From: Sphingomonadaceae bacterium
Lineage (GTDB): Bacteria > Pseudomonadota > Alphaproteobacteria > Sphingomonadales > Sphingomonadaceae
Length of the DNA: 8,308 nucleotides
Assembly (NCBI GenBank): GCA_019454625.1
Contig: JACFNY010000072.1
Location: forward strand, 1 to 8,308
Direction of reading: 5' to 3'
Part shown: positions 1 to 8,308 of the stretch, in pieces
How positions within the stretch are numbered: position 1 is the first letter of the stretch
Layout: each line of letters begins with the position of its first letter
Translations under genes and position numbers: made by a program
The notes under the pieces: model-generated
Seen by the model: only the letters and a program-made list of their open reading frames with translations
What the model was told of the DNA's origin: nothing
The model's database searches: none

Positions 1-923
1 ATCGCGGCGAGCGCGTCGCGCTCGTCGAGCACCGAGGCGACGGGGAGCGCCGGGAGGAAGGCCACCGCCAGGAAGAACTGGAAGAAATAGATGCGGTCGG
101 CAACGTCTCCGGGCATCAGGGCGATCGGCCCGGAGCCGATGGTCGTGAAGTAGGAGCCGATGCAGGCGACGGTGACGACGGCGACCGTGGCGCCCGCCGA
201 GCGCAGGCGGAACGTCGTCAGCAGCATGGGCGGCAGCAGCAGGAACAGCATCGGCCAGCGCGTCTGCGCGAAGACGAGGACGCTGAGGCCCGTCACCAGC
301 GCAAACAGCGCCGCGGCCTCGATCACGCTGCGGCCTTGCAGGAACGAGCGCTTCCCGGACCAGATCGCGAAGACGATGAGCAGGATCGGCGTCACCAGCA
401 GCAGCCCGAGCGTGTCGGAGGCGAACCACGACAGCCAGCTGCGGCCCATCGCCTCGTCCACCGCCGCGGACATGAACGGCGCGCTCAGCGAGGCCGAGAA
501 TGCGGCGGCGACGAGGGACGACGCGATGAATTTCAGGAGGTGGTCGGGGTGCTCCAGCTGCAGCGGCCCGCCGATCAGGCGCCGCGTGAGAAGCGCGGCG
601 AGGGCGGCCTCGGCGATGTTGACCGCGGCGAACGGGGCCGCCGCGAAGGCCGGATAGCCGCCGAGCAGGTTGGCCGCGAAACCGGCGACCCAGACCGAGA
701 CGACATAGGGGGTCCAGCGCCGTGTCGGCACGACCAGCAGCGCGGCGAGCACGAGCGCGTTTGCGGCCCACACCGTCGCCATGCCGACCGACCAGGTCGT
801 CAGGCGGATGTTGATGAGTGCGACGACGAAATGCGCAAGGCCGATGACGAGCGGACCCGTGGTGAACGGGCCTTTCGCCCGCACCGCGCGCTTCTCGATC
901 GTGTAGAAGCCCTGATTCAGCAT
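1..923 (-). CDS. MASE1-type integral membrane sensor, N-terminal part (cut by left edge)
   Basis: The reading frame opens at ATG 923-921 and runs off the left edge after 307 full codons. An in-frame TGA six codons upstream (941-939) makes this the first ATG, and GGGG at 928-931 is a possible ribosome binding site. The visible protein is almost entirely membrane: about eight to ten hydrophobic segments, roughly residues 23-41, 47-66, 72-92, 98-115, 131-152, 163-187, 200-219, 222-238, 243-262 and 276-296. The motif VWAANALVLAALLV followed by RRW, the stretch SDTLGLLLVTPILL and the last helix leading into LDERDAL match the MASE1 membrane sensor domain as I know it. In that family MASE1 is followed by a cytoplasmic output module (GGDEF/EAL, PAS or histidine kinase). 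That module would lie outside the window, so the output cannot be stated. The ligand of MASE1 is generally unknown. It is separated from the upstream receptor gene by a strong terminator, so it is probably transcribed on its own. Confidence 0.8.
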   Translation of the reverse strand, partial: MLNQGFYTIEKRAVRAKGPFTTGPLVIGLAHFVVALINIRLTTWSVGMATVWAANALVLAALLVVPTRRWTPYVVSVWVAGFAANLLGGYPAFAAAPFAAVNIAEAALAALLTRRLIGGPLQLEHPDHLLKFIASSLVAAAFSASLSAPFMSAAVDEAMGRSWLSWFASDTLGLLLVTPILLIVFAIWSGKRSFLQGRSVIEAAALFALVTGLSVLVFAQTRWPMLFLLLPPMLLTTFRLRSAGATVAVVTVACIGSYFTTIGSGPIALMPGDVADRIYFFQFFLAVAFLPALPVASVLDERDALAA

Positions 924-947
924 GAGTCCCCGCCCGTTTCAGGGCGC

Positions 948-953
948 GATATA
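948..953 (-). promoter_or_regulatory. Possible -10 element for the MASE1 gene
   Basis: On the minus strand TATATC lies 24 bases upstream of the MASE1 start, in the only AT-rich stretch after the receptor terminator. It matches four of six consensus positions. I see no good -35 box at the right distance, so this is weak. A small inverted repeat (CGCCC 931-935 with GGGCG 942-946, loop of six) lies between it and the start codon and reaches the edge of the GGGG ribosome-binding stretch, so it could dampen translation. Confidence 0.2.
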
Positions 954-979
954 GCGTGTATCCTGAATTTAGCCTTTAC

Positions 980-1014
980 AAAAAATGCGGGCGGAACCGA
1001 AGCCCCGCCCGCAT
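980..1014 (-). terminator. Rho-independent terminator of the TonB-dependent receptor gene
   Basis: On the minus strand, 18 bases after the receptor stop codon, a perfect 10-bp stem is formed by ATGCGGGCGG (1014-1005) and CCGCCCGCAT (994-985). Inside it, two G-U pairs and one C-G pair can extend the stem so that it closes on a UUCG tetraloop. Six T residues follow (985-980, the first shared with the stem). This is a textbook intrinsic terminator. There is no T run on the plus-strand side, so it works in one direction, ending receptor transcription before the MASE1 gene. Confidence 0.93.
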
Positions 1015-1032
1015 CCCGATGTGTACCCGGTC

Positions 1033-4014
<2,982 letters not shown>

Positions 4015-4023
4015 GACGAGTAC

Positions 4024-4029
4024 CCTCCC
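4024..4029 (-). promoter_or_regulatory. Strong ribosome binding site of the receptor gene
   Basis: Minus-strand GGGAGG sits nine bases before the ATG at 4014 and fixes that start. It is the strongest ribosome binding site in the window, which fits an abundant outer-membrane protein. Confidence 0.8.
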
Positions 4030-4116
4030 AAGGTTACCGTTGCATCCGCGCGCCTGTTCTGGCGGGGCGCGTCGGACGGCGGGAGGAGGCCCAGCCCATC
4101 ACAGCGATAGCCTCCC

Positions 4117-4138
4117 CTATACCGCTCGAACGGCATAG
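4117..4138. promoter_or_regulatory. Imperfect 22-bp palindrome, possible operator of the receptor promoter
   Basis: The left arm CTATACCGCTC (4117-4127) and right arm GAACGGCATAG (4128-4138) are inverted repeats matching at nine of eleven positions, with no spacer and TCGA at the centre. The size and symmetry suit a dimeric helix-turn-helix repressor. It overlaps the candidate -10 box and the predicted transcription start of the receptor, where a bound repressor would block RNA polymerase. No regulator gene lies in the window, so the protein that would bind is unknown. Confidence 0.4.
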
Positions 4139-4163
4139 AAACCCGGATTCAAGGGCTTGTCCA
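4135..4163 (-). promoter_or_regulatory. Candidate sigma-70-type promoter for the receptor gene
   Basis: On the minus strand, TGGACA (4163-4158, five of six to the -35 consensus) is followed after exactly 17 bases by TTCTAT (4140-4135, three of six to the -10 consensus). Transcription would begin near 4128 and give a leader of about 113 bases before the ATG. The -10 match is poor, but the spacing is ideal and the element coincides with a palindrome that could be its operator. Confidence 0.4.
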
Positions 4164-4222
4164 GCGATGCCGCGCCGCCCCCCGGTTTTGAACAGGGTGT
4201 ATTGACACGGCTGACAGCAAAC

Positions 4223-4240
4223 CGTTGCCGGATTGCAACG
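4223..4240. promoter_or_regulatory. Perfect inverted repeat CGTTGC-N6-GCAACG upstream of the oxidase
   Basis: CGTTGC (4223-4228) and GCAACG (4235-4240) are exact inverted repeats around CGGATT. The right half overlaps TTGCAA (4233-4238), which with GACTAT (4255-4260), 16 bases on, is a weak candidate promoter for the plus-strand oxidase. It could be an operator or the first hairpin of a leader. The evidence is symmetry and position only. Confidence 0.3.
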
Positions 4241-4252
4241 CTTGTGGTCATT

Positions 4253-4313
4253 CGGACTATCGGTTTTTGCAGGGTCCGTGCCGAAAGACGTTGCAGCTTC
4301 CGCAAGGCTGCGG
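4253..4313 (+). other. Possible structured leader in front of the FAD-linked oxidase
   Basis: Several inverted repeats follow one another: CGGAC (4253-4257) with GTCCG (4274-4278); GCAGC (4293-4297) with GCTGC (4307-4311), extendable by two pairs across a bulged G around a CCGC loop; and CCGCA (4300-4304) with TGCGG (4309-4313), followed by TTTCTCCT. The last two share bases and cannot form together. The stems are short and the T run is interrupted, so I do not call a terminator or a riboswitch. The oxidase start, 23 bases further on, has no visible ribosome binding site. Confidence 0.2.
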
Positions 4314-4336
4314 TTTCTCCTAAAGCGTGCAGCGCC

Positions 4337-5761
4337 ATGGCGACGCACCTGAAATCCTCCGCTCTCGACCTCCTCCGCGAGGCTGCCGGACCCGGCGGCT
4401 GGTCGGACGACCCCGACCGTCTCGCCCCGAAGCTCACCGACTGGCGCGGCCAGAAGACGGGCGCCTCGCTGCTGCTGCTGCTGCCGCGCGATACCGAGAC
4501 GCTCGCCCGCATCGTGCGGATCGCGAACGAGACCGGCACGCCGCTGGTGCCGCAGGGCGGCAACACCGGCCTCGTTGGCGCGGGCGTGCCGGAGGCGGAC
4601 GGACGCGCCGTGCTCGTCTCGACGGAGCGCATGAACCGCATCCGCAGCCTCGACGCGCCGGGCTTCACCGTCGTCGCCGAGGCGGGCGTGATCCTCGAGG
4701 TGCTGCACAAGGCGGCGGAGGACGCGGACTGCATGTTCCCGCTCTCGCTCGGCGCCAAGGGCTCGGCGACGATCGGCGGCCTCATCTCCACGAACGCGGG
4801 CGGCACGCAGGTGCTCCGCTACGGCAACATGCGCGCGCAGGTGATCGGGCTGGAGGCCGTGCTGCCGGACGGCAGCGTCCTCGACCAGCTCACGCCGCTC
4901 AGGAAGGACAACACCGGCTACGACATCAAGCAGCTGCTGGTCGGCGCCGAAGGCACGCTCGGCTTCGTCACCGCCGCGTCGCTGCGGCTGGTGCCCGCGC
5001 CGCGCGAGGTGGCGACGGCGTTTGTCGCGCTCGCCGATCCGCACGCGGCGCTCGCGCTGCTCGGCCGCCTCAGGAAGGCCACCGGCGACAGCCTCGATTC
5101 CTTCGAGCTGATCCCGCGCCTCGGCATCGACCTCGTGCTGCGGCACATCCCCGGCGCGCGCGATCCGCTGTCGGCGGCGTATCCGTGGTACGTGCTCGTC
5201 GAGGCGACCTCGGCGATGGCCGGAGAAACGCAGCGGCAGGCGCTCGAGACGGGCCTCGCCGCCGCGTTCGAGGACGGGCTGGTGCGCGACGCGGCGCTTG
5301 CCGAGACCCGCGCGCAGAGCCTCGATTTCTGGCGGCTGCGCGAGGACGTGCCGGAAGCCGAGCGCATCGACGGCCCCTCGGTGAAGCACGACGTCTCGGT
5401 GCCGGTCTCCGACATGCCGCGCTTCATGGAGGAGGCGACCCGCATCATCACGGCGGACTGGCCGGGCACCGAGGTGCTGGCCTTCGGCCACCTCGGCGAC
5501 GGCAACGTGCACTTCAACGTGAAGACCCCTGAGCCCGGCCCGCGCACCGAGCTGATGGCACGCCGCTACGAGGTCAGCGACCAGATCTACGACATCGTCG
5601 CGCGCTACGGCGGCTCGATCAGCGCCGAGCACGGCATCGGCACGTCGAAGGCAAAGACGCTCGCGCGTCTCGGCAACCCCGCGAAGCTCGCCGCGATGCG
5701 CGCGGTGAAGGCCGCGCTCGATCCGAACGGCATCATGAACCCGGGCAAGATCTTCGTCTGA
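4337..5761 (+). CDS. FAD-linked oxidase, D-2-hydroxyglutarate/D-lactate dehydrogenase family
   Basis: A cytoplasmic flavoenzyme of 474 residues that oxidises a D-2-hydroxyacid to the 2-oxoacid, passing electrons to a carrier such as an electron-transfer flavoprotein. The N-terminal half is the FAD_binding_4 (PCMH-type) fold: PQGGNTGLVG at 72-81 and PLSLGAKGSATIGGL at 135-149 bind FAD, and GAEGTLGFV is at 203-211. The C-terminal half is the FAD-oxidase_C domain with WRLRED (332-337), VKHDVSVPVS (349-358), GHLGDGNVHFNV (384-395), EHGIGTSKA (431-439) and DPNGIMNPGK (462-471). His385, His392, Glu431 and His432 correspond to the metal-binding set of D-2-hydroxyglutarate dehydrogenase, and Lys350 lies where the substrate lysine of that family is. 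Length is normal for the subfamily and much shorter than the YdiJ type. The frame is open back to a TTG at 4157, but similarity begins just after ATG 4337, so I chose that; no ribosome binding site is visible. D-lactate, D-2-hydroxyglutarate or glycolate are all possible substrates. It is divergent from the receptor and convergent with rimO. Confidence 0.9.
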   Translation: MATHLKSSALDLLREAAGPGGWSDDPDRLAPKLTDWRGQKTGASLLLLLPRDTETLARIVRIANETGTPLVPQGGNTGLVGAGVPEADGRAVLVSTERMNRIRSLDAPGFTVVAEAGVILEVLHKAAEDADCMFPLSLGAKGSATIGGLISTNAGGTQVLRYGNMRAQVIGLEAVLPDGSVLDQLTPLRKDNTGYDIKQLLVGAEGTLGFVTAASLRLVPAPREVATAFVALADPHAALALLGRLRKATGDSLDSFELIPRLGIDLVLRHIPGARDPLSAAYPWYVLVEATSAMAGETQRQALETGLAAAFEDGLVRDAALAETRAQSLDFWRLREDVPEAERIDGPSVKHDVSVPVSDMPRFMEEATRIITADWPGTEVLAFGHLGDGNVHFNVKTPEPGPRTELMARRYEVSDQIYDIVARYGGSISAEHGIGTSKAKTLARLGNPAKLAAMRAVKAALDPNGIMNPGKIFV

Positions 5762-5765
5762 AGCG

Positions 5766-7094
5766 TCAGACGGGAACGCCGAACAGGTCCGTCTCGTCGG
5801 AATCCTCGATGCGCACGCGCACGATGTCGCCCGGCGCCACGCTCGCATCGCGCAGCAGCACCTGTCCGTCGATCTCCGGCGCGTCCCACTGCGAGCGGCC
5901 CGTCGCGCCGCCGTCCTCGTCCGCCTCGTCGATGATCACGTCGATCTCGCGGCCCACGCGGCTTTGCAGGCGCGCCGCCGAAATCCGCGCCTGCGCTTCC
6001 ATGAAGCGGTGCCAGCGCTCGTCCTTCACCGCTTCGGGCACTGCGCCGTCCAGCACATTGGCGGCGGCGCCCTCGACGGCCTCGTACTTGAAGCAGCCCG
6101 CGCGGTCGATGCCGGCCTCTTCCAGCCAGTCCAGCAGATACCGGAAATCCTCCTCCGTCTCGCCGGGAAAGCCGACGATGAACGTCGACCGGATAGCGAG
6201 GTCGGGCACGATCCGGCGCCACGATCGGATGCGCTCCAGCACCTTCGCCTCGTTGGCGGGCCGCGCCATGCGGCGCAGCACGGCGGGGCTCGCGTGCTGG
6301 AACGGAATATCGAGATAGGGCAGCACCAGCCCCTCCGCCATCAGCGGCATCATCTGGTCGACGTGCGGGTAGGGGTAGATGTAGTGCATCCGTACCCACG
6401 CGCCGAGCGCGCCGAGGTCGCGCGCCAGATCGGTGATGTGCGCGCGGTATTCACGGCCCGCCCACGTCGATGCCGCGTGGCGGATGTCGACGCCGTAGGC
6501 GGACGTGTCCTGGCTGATGACGAGCAGCTCCTTCGTGCCTGCCTCCACCAGCTTCGCGGCTTCCCGCACCACCGCCGCTGCCGGCCGGCTGACGAGATCG
6601 CCGCGCAGGGAGGGGATGATGCAGAACTTGCAGCGGTGATTGCAGCCCTCCGAAATCTTGAGATACGAATAGTGGCGCGGCGTCAGCTTCAGCCCCGCCT
6701 CCGGCACCAGATCGACGAACGGCGAGGGCAACGGCGGCGCGGCCTCGTGCACGGCCTCCACCACCGCCTCGTACTGGTGCGCGCCGGTGACGGCGAGCAC
6801 GGCCGGAAAGCGCGCGCGGATGACGTCCGCCTCGCTGCCCATGCACCCGGTCACGATCACGCGGCCGTTCTCGGCGATCGCCTCACCGATCGCGGCAAGG
6901 CTCTCTTCCTTGGCGGAATCGAGGAAGCCGCAGGTGTTCACCAGCACCACGTCCGCGCCCGCGTAGTCGGGGCTCATCGCATAGCCGTCCGACCGCAGCT
7001 TGGTGAGAATCCGTTCGCTGTCGACCAGCGCCTTCGGGCAGCCGAGCGACACCATGCCGACCTTCGGCGGCGCGGGGAGCGTTTTCACGGTCAT
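5766..7094 (-). CDS. rimO: Ribosomal protein S12 (Asp) methylthiotransferase RimO
   Basis: A radical SAM enzyme that adds a methylthio group to the beta carbon of the conserved aspartate of ribosomal protein S12 (Asp89 in E. coli numbering). The protein has 442 residues, normal for RimO. The N-terminal UPF0004/MTTase domain has the three cysteines of the second iron-sulfur cluster: [12 protein letters not shown] (Cys19), [14 protein letters not shown] (Cys55) and [10 protein letters not shown] (Cys84). The radical SAM core carries CNHRCKFC (Cys151, Cys155, Cys158), followed by [15 protein letters not shown] and the early [10 protein letters not shown] separate RimO from the tRNA enzyme MiaB. 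A TRAM domain occupies about 375-442 ([16 protein letters not shown] at 399-414). The frame is open back to a TTG at 7133; I preferred ATG 7094, giving [19 protein letters not shown], because conserved sequence starts there. Neither start has a clear ribosome binding site. It lies 66 bases after the TonB_C-like gene and may be read from the same transcript. Confidence 0.95.
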   Translation of the reverse strand: MTVKTLPAPPKVGMVSLGCPKALVDSERILTKLRSDGYAMSPDYAGADVVLVNTCGFLDSAKEESLAAIGEAIAENGRVIVTGCMGSEADVIRARFPAVLAVTGAHQYEAVVEAVHEAAPPLPSPFVDLVPEAGLKLTPRHYSYLKISEGCNHRCKFCIIPSLRGDLVSRPAAAVVREAAKLVEAGTKELLVISQDTSAYGVDIRHAASTWAGREYRAHITDLARDLGALGAWVRMHYIYPYPHVDQMMPLMAEGLVLPYLDIPFQHASPAVLRRMARPANEAKVLERIRSWRRIVPDLAIRSTFIVGFPGETEEDFRYLLDWLEEAGIDRAGCFKYEAVEGAAANVLDGAVPEAVKDERWHRFMEAQARISAARLQSRVGREIDVIIDEADEDGGATGRSQWDAPEIDGQVLLRDASVAPGDIVRVRIEDSDETDLFGVPV

Positions 7095-7160
7095 GAGACG
7101 CGCGCCAGTGAAGGAAGACGCGCCGAAACGCAAGGGGAAGCGTGCGGCGGAAGCTTTGCC

Positions 7161-7856
7161 CTATTGCCGAAAGATCACGTCTTTCTGCAACAGCTTCGGC
7201 TTCTTCCGGCAGGTTTCGATGGCGGCAAGCCAGCGCTCGTCGAATCGCTCGATCTCGGCACGGAACCGCTCCTGCTCCTTGCCTGACCTCAGGACCAGGC
7301 CCGACATGAAGAAGCCGAGCTGCATCGTGTAGAGTTCATGCTTTTTATATGCCTCTTCCGGATGCGCACGTTTCCACCAGTCCATATCCCGCACGAACTG
7401 GTCGCACCGATACTCGAACATGCCGCCGGAGCGGCTTTTGTACGACACCAGATCGAAGGGCATCGCCACCACCACGGCAAGCGCTGCGCCGGCGGCATCC
7501 ATCGCGGGCGAGAAGGTCGAGGCCCCGGCCGCGTCCAGCGCGATGGCGTCAACGGCCTCGGCCCTGCTGCTGACCTTGATGCGAGGCTCGCGCATACGGC
7601 CATCCACGTCGATGATCCCTTCGACCACGACCGGCCCATGATGCCCGAGCGCCTTTTCGGACTCGGTCAGCGTCGCATACGGCCCCTCGACGAACTTCGG
7701 GGGCGTTGCCATGTTCTCGCGATTGGCCACGGCTTCTGCCCAGCTGGCGGAGGATGTATTTCTGCTCGCTTCCCCGGCGTGGGCTTGCGATGTCGACAGG
7801 GCGAGAAGAAACAGCGCGCCCGCTGCGCCGCGCTTCATGAACATGACTATCTCCAT
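7161..7856 (-). CDS. Secreted protein with TonB C-terminal-like domain and unknown C-terminal extension
   Basis: A 231-residue protein. Residues 1-27 are a Sec signal peptide: basic KRG, core AAGALFLLAL, then STSQAHA with likely cleavage before GEA. Residues about 74-136 resemble the TonB_C fold: GPVVVEGIIDVDGRMREPRIK, a helix with DAIALDAAGASTFSPA, then ALAVVVAMPFDL. This is the usual strand-helix-strand pattern with the alanine-rich helix and FxPA motif. Unlike a true TonB it has no retained membrane anchor and no proline-rich linker, so it is unlikely to span the periplasm and energise receptors. Residues 137-231 are charged and aromatic (DMDWWKRAHPEEAYKKHELY) and I recognise no family; Cys151 and Cys216 could form a disulfide. 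Three ATGs lie close together (7856, 7844, 7838). I used 7856 because AGGAGG ends four bases before it, but 7844 is plausible and gives a shorter signal peptide. The gene begins 24 bases after the LytM gene and is probably in one operon with it. Confidence 0.75.
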   Translation of the reverse strand: MEIVMFMKRGAAGALFLLALSTSQAHAGEASRNTSSASWAEAVANRENMATPPKFVEGPYATLTESEKALGHHGPVVVEGIIDVDGRMREPRIKVSSRAEAVDAIALDAAGASTFSPAMDAAGAALAVVVAMPFDLVSYKSRSGGMFEYRCDQFVRDMDWWKRAHPEEAYKKHELYTMQLGFFMSGLVLRSGKEQERFRAEIERFDERWLAAIETCRKKPKLLQKDVIFRQ

Positions 7857-7860
7857 GCCC

Positions 7861-7866
7861 CCTCCT
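7861..7866 (-). promoter_or_regulatory. Ribosome binding site of the TonB_C-like gene
   Basis: Minus-strand AGGAGG, continuing into GGG, lies in the 24-base gap after the LytM stop codon. It is four bases from ATG 7856 and sixteen from ATG 7844, favouring 7856. A second GGAG inside the first codons, six bases from ATG 7844, keeps that start possible. Confidence 0.6.
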
Positions 7867-7880
7867 GCTGATAGCGCTGT

Positions 7881-8308
7881 TTACCCCACACCCGGCAGAT
7901 GCGGCAGCGGGTCGACCGGTTTCTTGCCTTGCCGGATCTCGAAGTGGAGCTGCGGCTCGTCGACGGAGCCGGTCTTGCCGACGCGGGCGATGGGGTCGCC
8001 CTGCCGCACCGTGTCGCCGCGGATGACGAGCAGGTCCTCGGCGTGCGCATACGCCGTCACCCAGCCGCCGTCGTGCTTCAGGAGGACGAGGTTGCCGAAG
8101 CCCTCGATGGCGTTTCCGGCATAGACGACGACGCCGTTCGCCGCGGCGCGGATCGGCGCTCCGGCAGGCGCGCGCAGGTTGATGCCGTCGTTGTAGAGGC
8201 CGCCGGACTTCGCGCCGAAGCGGCTGATGAGCCTGCCGTCCACGGGCGCGATGAAGCGGCCGTTGAATGCCGGTGGCGGCGGCAGCGCGGCGACGGCCTG
8301 CGGCGGAG
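7881..8308 (-). CDS. LytM (M23-like) domain protein, NlpD/EnvC type, C-terminal part (cut by right edge)
   Basis: The last 141 residues of a longer protein; the frame is open to the right edge, so the GTG at 8243 is not its start. The visible part begins with a proline/alanine-rich linker (LPPPPAF at 8-14), then a LytM domain from about residue 20: DGRLISRFGAK, APAGAPIRAAANGVVVYAGN, GFGNLVLLKHDGGWVTAYAH, VRQGDPIARVGKTG and LHFEIRQGKKPVDPLPHLP. The sequence is close to E. coli NlpD in wording and ending. Active M23 peptidases need HxxxD and HxH; here the first is NDGIN (Asn and Asn) and the second is QLH, so metal binding and hydrolysis should be lost. Degenerate LytM proteins of this sort (NlpD, EnvC) activate periplasmic N-acetylmuramoyl-L-alanine amidases during cell separation, and I infer that role here. 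The missing N-terminus may hold a signal or lipoprotein sequence with LysM domains (NlpD) or a coiled coil (EnvC), which would settle the name. Confidence 0.88.
   Translation of the reverse strand, partial: PPQAVAALPPPPAFNGRFIAPVDGRLISRFGAKSGGLYNDGINLRAPAGAPIRAAANGVVVYAGNAIEGFGNLVLLKHDGGWVTAYAHAEDLLVIRGDTVRQGDPIARVGKTGSVDEPQLHFEIRQGKKPVDPLPHLPGVG

Larger units (their letters stand above)
4015..4336. other. Divergent intergenic region between the receptor and the FAD-linked oxidase
   Basis: These 322 bases carry no gene I can support. Open frames crossing it are extensions of, or antisense to, the neighbours and show no recognisable protein. It serves as the upstream region of both divergent genes. 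It holds the candidate receptor promoter with an overlapping palindrome, a second perfect palindrome, and nested inverted repeats in front of the oxidase, each listed separately. Nearer the receptor there is also a 6-bp inverted repeat, CGCGCC (4049-4054) with GGCGCG (4066-4071) and an 11-base loop, which would fold in the receptor's 5' leader. Short hairpins are common by chance in such GC-rich DNA. Confidence 0.6.

Noticed and set aside
4202..4230. A perfect -35 consensus TTGACA on the plus strand as promoter of the oxidase.
   Set aside because: At 17 bases the -10 position reads TTGCCG, which is not acceptable, and nearby spacings are no better.
4157..4336. A 60-residue N-terminal extension of the oxidase from TTG 4157.
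   Set aside because: The extension has no similarity to the family and would cover the candidate regulatory region; ATG 4337 gives the usual length.
4034..5848. A 604-codon minus-strand open frame antisense to the FAD-linked oxidase.
   Set aside because: Arg/Ala/His-rich product with no motifs; it lies opposite a clear flavoenzyme and also overlaps the end of rimO.
7098..7126. Short direct repeats of GACGCGC and GGAAGC in the gap before rimO.
   Set aside because: Only six to seven bases each in GC-rich sequence, two copies, no regular spacing; chance is sufficient.
7095..7133. A 13-residue extension of RimO from TTG 7133.
   Set aside because: Rare start codon, no ribosome binding site, and conserved RimO sequence begins after ATG 7094. 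Not fully excluded.

Overview
The window looks like ordinary chromosomal DNA from a high-GC alphaproteobacterium, most likely a sphingomonad. The evidence is a very large TonB-dependent receptor whose plug sequence is typical of that group, a RimO of alphaproteobacterial type, and strong G/C preference at third codon positions. I see no tRNA, rRNA, CRISPR array, insertion sequence or attachment site. The assignment rests on reading the protein sequences, without a database search.

Layout, left to right. (1) 1-923, minus strand: the N-terminal membrane part of a MASE1-type sensor protein; its output domain lies beyond the left edge. (2) 924-1032: a short gap holding a very clear Rho-independent terminator (980-1014) for the next gene. 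(3) 1033-4014, minus strand: a 993-residue TonB-dependent outer-membrane receptor with signal peptide, TonB box, plug and barrel. (4) 4015-4336: a 322-base divergent intergenic region with a candidate receptor promoter, an imperfect 22-bp palindrome lying over it, a perfect second palindrome, and several possible leader hairpins in front of the next gene. (5) 4337-5761, plus strand: an FAD-linked oxidase of the D-2-hydroxyglutarate/D-lactate dehydrogenase family. (6) 5766-7094, minus strand: rimO, the ribosomal protein S12 methylthiotransferase, convergent with the oxidase with only four bases between the stop codons. (7) 7161-7856, minus strand: a secreted protein with a TonB C-terminal-like domain and an unrecognised C-terminal extension. 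(8) 7881-8308, minus strand: the C-terminal LytM domain of an NlpD/EnvC-like protein that has lost catalytic residues; its N-terminus lies beyond the right edge.

How they may work together. The LytM protein, the secreted TonB_C-like protein and rimO are closely spaced on one strand (gaps of 24 and 66 bases) and could be one transcript, although their functions differ. The receptor and the FAD-linked oxidase are divergent and share one control region, so coordinated uptake and oxidation of a 2-hydroxyacid-type compound is possible but unproven. The MASE1 gene is insulated from the receptor by the terminator. I do not see a clear new defence or mobile system. The most useful leads are the receptor's promoter/palindrome arrangement, its eight cysteines, the stand-alone TonB_C-like protein and the degenerate LytM domain.
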